Shown: positions 53,940 to 55,663 of the stretch, piece by piece
Position numbering within the stretch: the stretch's first letter is position 1
How the letters are laid out: each line of letters opens with the position of its first letter
Origin: Mesotaenium endlicherianum
Lineage: Eukaryota > Streptophyta > Zygnematophyceae > Zygnematales > Mesotaeniaceae
Reading direction: 5' to 3'
NCBI GenBank assembly: GCA_009602735.1
Contig: WELA01008917.1
Span: 636,149-691,811 of the forward strand
Length of the DNA: 55,663 nucleotides
The notes under the pieces: model-generated
Told to the model about the DNA's origin: nothing
What the model saw: only the letters and a program-made list of their open reading frames with translations
The model's database searches: none
Translations under genes and position numbers: made by a program

Positions 53940-55663
53940 ATGCCTACCCGTAGTGGGCTTTCTTATCAGCCACACTACGAAGGGGTTAGTGGAGAAGACT
54001 CAGACTCAGATCTCAGCACTGTCACTGAACCCGCCGAGGAAGAGCAACCTAATCTCCAGCACACAGCAGTTGCTTCTGAGCCATCTTCCCAGTGGGCTCA
54101 CTACGATTTTTGGTATCCCATGGCAGGTGACCAAGAGGTCAGGACTGACAGGTCTGCCTACCGCTTCAGCGGTAGGCCAGGCACCTGTGATCTGGAAGAT
54201 ACCATCTCGGAGTTTCAGGCTGACTTCGCGGCTGCAAAGCTCAAGACACCCACGCTGACTAAGCGCGACGTCTTCGACACGCTTATGCGCTACCTCTCGC
54301 ACGAGGCCCGCGACACCTTCCGTGAGAAGGAGGCCGAGCTCCGGACCCGCACTGAGCTTGTGGGTGACCCACCAGTGGCGACCCTGCTAGCTGATCCAGT
54401 GCAAGCCTTCTGGAACATCCTGAAGACAGAGTTCCAGGCTGCAACTGAAGAGAAGGTGTACGAGCTGCACCATTTCTTCCGACGCAAGAACGAGACTATC
54501 CGCATGATGTACCGCCGCTTGGTGCACCTCCGCCGCGATGTCGGCACCGTCACTGACCGGGAGGCCGCGGAGATCTTCTTGCGTGCCGTCGAACCGCGTC
54601 TGAGGGAGAGGGCCGTAGTCCCCCTCATTGACCGCCACGGTTCAGAGTAATCTCTGGAGCAGGCCTACCTCTCCGTTGAGAAGCAAAGCTTGGCCGCCGC
54701 ACGAAGCAACATTAGGGATCGTGTGGGCTTAGCATCCACGGGCGTGCGCCAGGAGGCCTCAGTGCTGCCGTCTTCTACGACGCGCACGACGCCTGCCCGN
54801 CTTCTACGACGCGCACGACGCCGGCCCGCCAGCCCCCGTCGCAGCAGCAGCAGCCTCAGCGCCCTTAGCTGCCCCAGCAGACGCAGCAGCGCGGAGCTAC
54901 GCGTGGCCGCATTTCCATGGCTGCCACCACGAGCGATCCCTGCTGGTCCTGCGGTAAGATGGGCCACTCACACCAGAACTGCACTCTCGCGCAGAATGGC
55001 AAGCCCGGCGACTGTACCTATTGTGGCAAAGCCGGCCACCTACAGATCGTCTGTCTGCAGAAGAAGCGCGACGACGAGAACGGACGCGCTCGCGACGGCC
55101 CTACGCCTTCAGCAGGACAGTGAGGTGCACGCAACCCTCGCACAGGTGGCTGCCCCGCGATAAAAGCAGCTACGGCCACGACGGACGCCGCATTGATGCC
55201 TGGAGCCGACTACTGCAGCTTCGACGACATCAGCGACGCCCTCGTGGAGGCCAACGTGGAGATCGCTAGACTCCGAGGCCTCGTCAACGTCGATAACTAT
55301 GACGCGTGTGGAGCACTCCTCGCGTCCGTTCCTCCGTTCTACGCCACGGCACTGACAGCTAGCGCACGCACAGCTTCAGCGCACCCATCAGGCTTAGCGG
55401 CAGCACCGCAGCCCCGGGCACTTCTGCGCTACGGCGTAGCGTCCGCTGCCAGAGCTGCAGGCGCTTCTGCCAACAGCAGCCTGCACGCTCTTGCGCGGGC
55501 TCCCACGCGCGCCCAGCGCACTGCGCGTCCAGGGACACGGCACACTCGGCGACGCCCCGACGTCGTCGCAGCGGCAGCTGCAGCTGCGCACAGCAGCTGC
55601 ACCCACGCCCTGCCAAGTGTCGCATGCGCGCAGGCCTGCACGGCCAACGCAGCGACGGCCAAG
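53940..55663 (+). pseudogene. Element 5 gag (nonsense codon, duplicated N junction, frame changes)
   Basis: The first 236 codons match element 4's gag almost residue for residue. The frame ends at TAA (54648-54650), where element 4 has TAT. Downstream, a 28-nt duplication with an N (54772-54828) breaks the frame. The knuckles CWSCGKMGHSHQNC and CTYCGKAGHLQIVC (from about 54945) remain. Another stop follows at about 55121. Ala-rich code continues to the right edge. Confidence 0.9.

Larger units (their letters stand above)
52892..55663 (+). mobile_element. Element 5: second copy of the element 4 family, 5' part only
   Basis: Plus-strand LTR plus gag matching element 4 closely; it leaves the window before protease or methyltransferase. 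It has its own lesions in gag, so this is an independent, probably inactive copy. Confidence 0.93.

Noticed and set aside
1..55663. CRISPR arrays, tRNA or rRNA genes
   Set aside because: No regularly spaced short repeats; tRNA-like matches are only the primer-binding sites of LTR elements.

Overview
The window looks like nuclear DNA of a streptophyte green plant, most likely a charophyte alga such as Chara (inference). It combines an intron-rich, GC-rich host gene of the plant-type Mediator subunit MED33/MED5 (REF4 family) with about 47 kb of nested transposable elements. These include a Ty3/gypsy element carrying a cytosine DNA methyltransferase, a cargo I recall being reported from charophytes and dinoflagellates. 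There are no bacterial-style operons, RNA genes or CRISPR arrays.

Layout. 1-5046: the first five exons of a MED33-like gene on the minus strand (551 codons, phases matching at every junction); the gene leaves the window on the left. Intron 3 holds a 92-nt C homopolymer ending in an N. 5047-8800: AT-rich, nothing recognised. 8801-14873: element 1, a plus-strand chromodomain Ty3/gypsy element with both LTRs and several lesions. 14874-24471: element 2, a minus-strand gypsy relic whose integrase is split by a solo LTR (15675-16934, TSD TATAT) and whose reverse transcriptase is split by a piggyBac-like transposon (18876-22188, TSD TTAA). 24472-25557: a truncated LTR. 25558-45689: element 3, a plus-strand chromodomain gypsy element whose pol frame is split by element 4 (30248-43076, minus strand, TSD TCTC). 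45690-52891: LTR pieces, a gag fragment, a 371-bp tandem duplication and unassigned DNA. 52892-55663: the 5' part of a second element-4 copy, plus strand.

Element 4 is the highlight. It is 12.8 kb long and reads gag (two zinc knuckles, long Ala-rich tail) - protease - long disordered Arg/Thr-Pro region - DNMT3-like C5 cytosine methyltransferase - reverse transcriptase - RNase H - integrase - PHD finger. It thus pairs a DNA-methylation writer with a histone-tail reader on one retrotransposon. Domains are recognisable throughout but lie in different frames separated by apparent single-base indels, either decay or assembly error. A 137-bp segment directly repeated on both sides of its 3' LTR is unexplained.

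Three single-N positions occur. Two sit exactly between short direct duplications and look like contig-join artefacts; the third ends the C homopolymer. Lesions near them should not be read as biology. All product calls are from reading translations against remembered family motifs; no database search was run.
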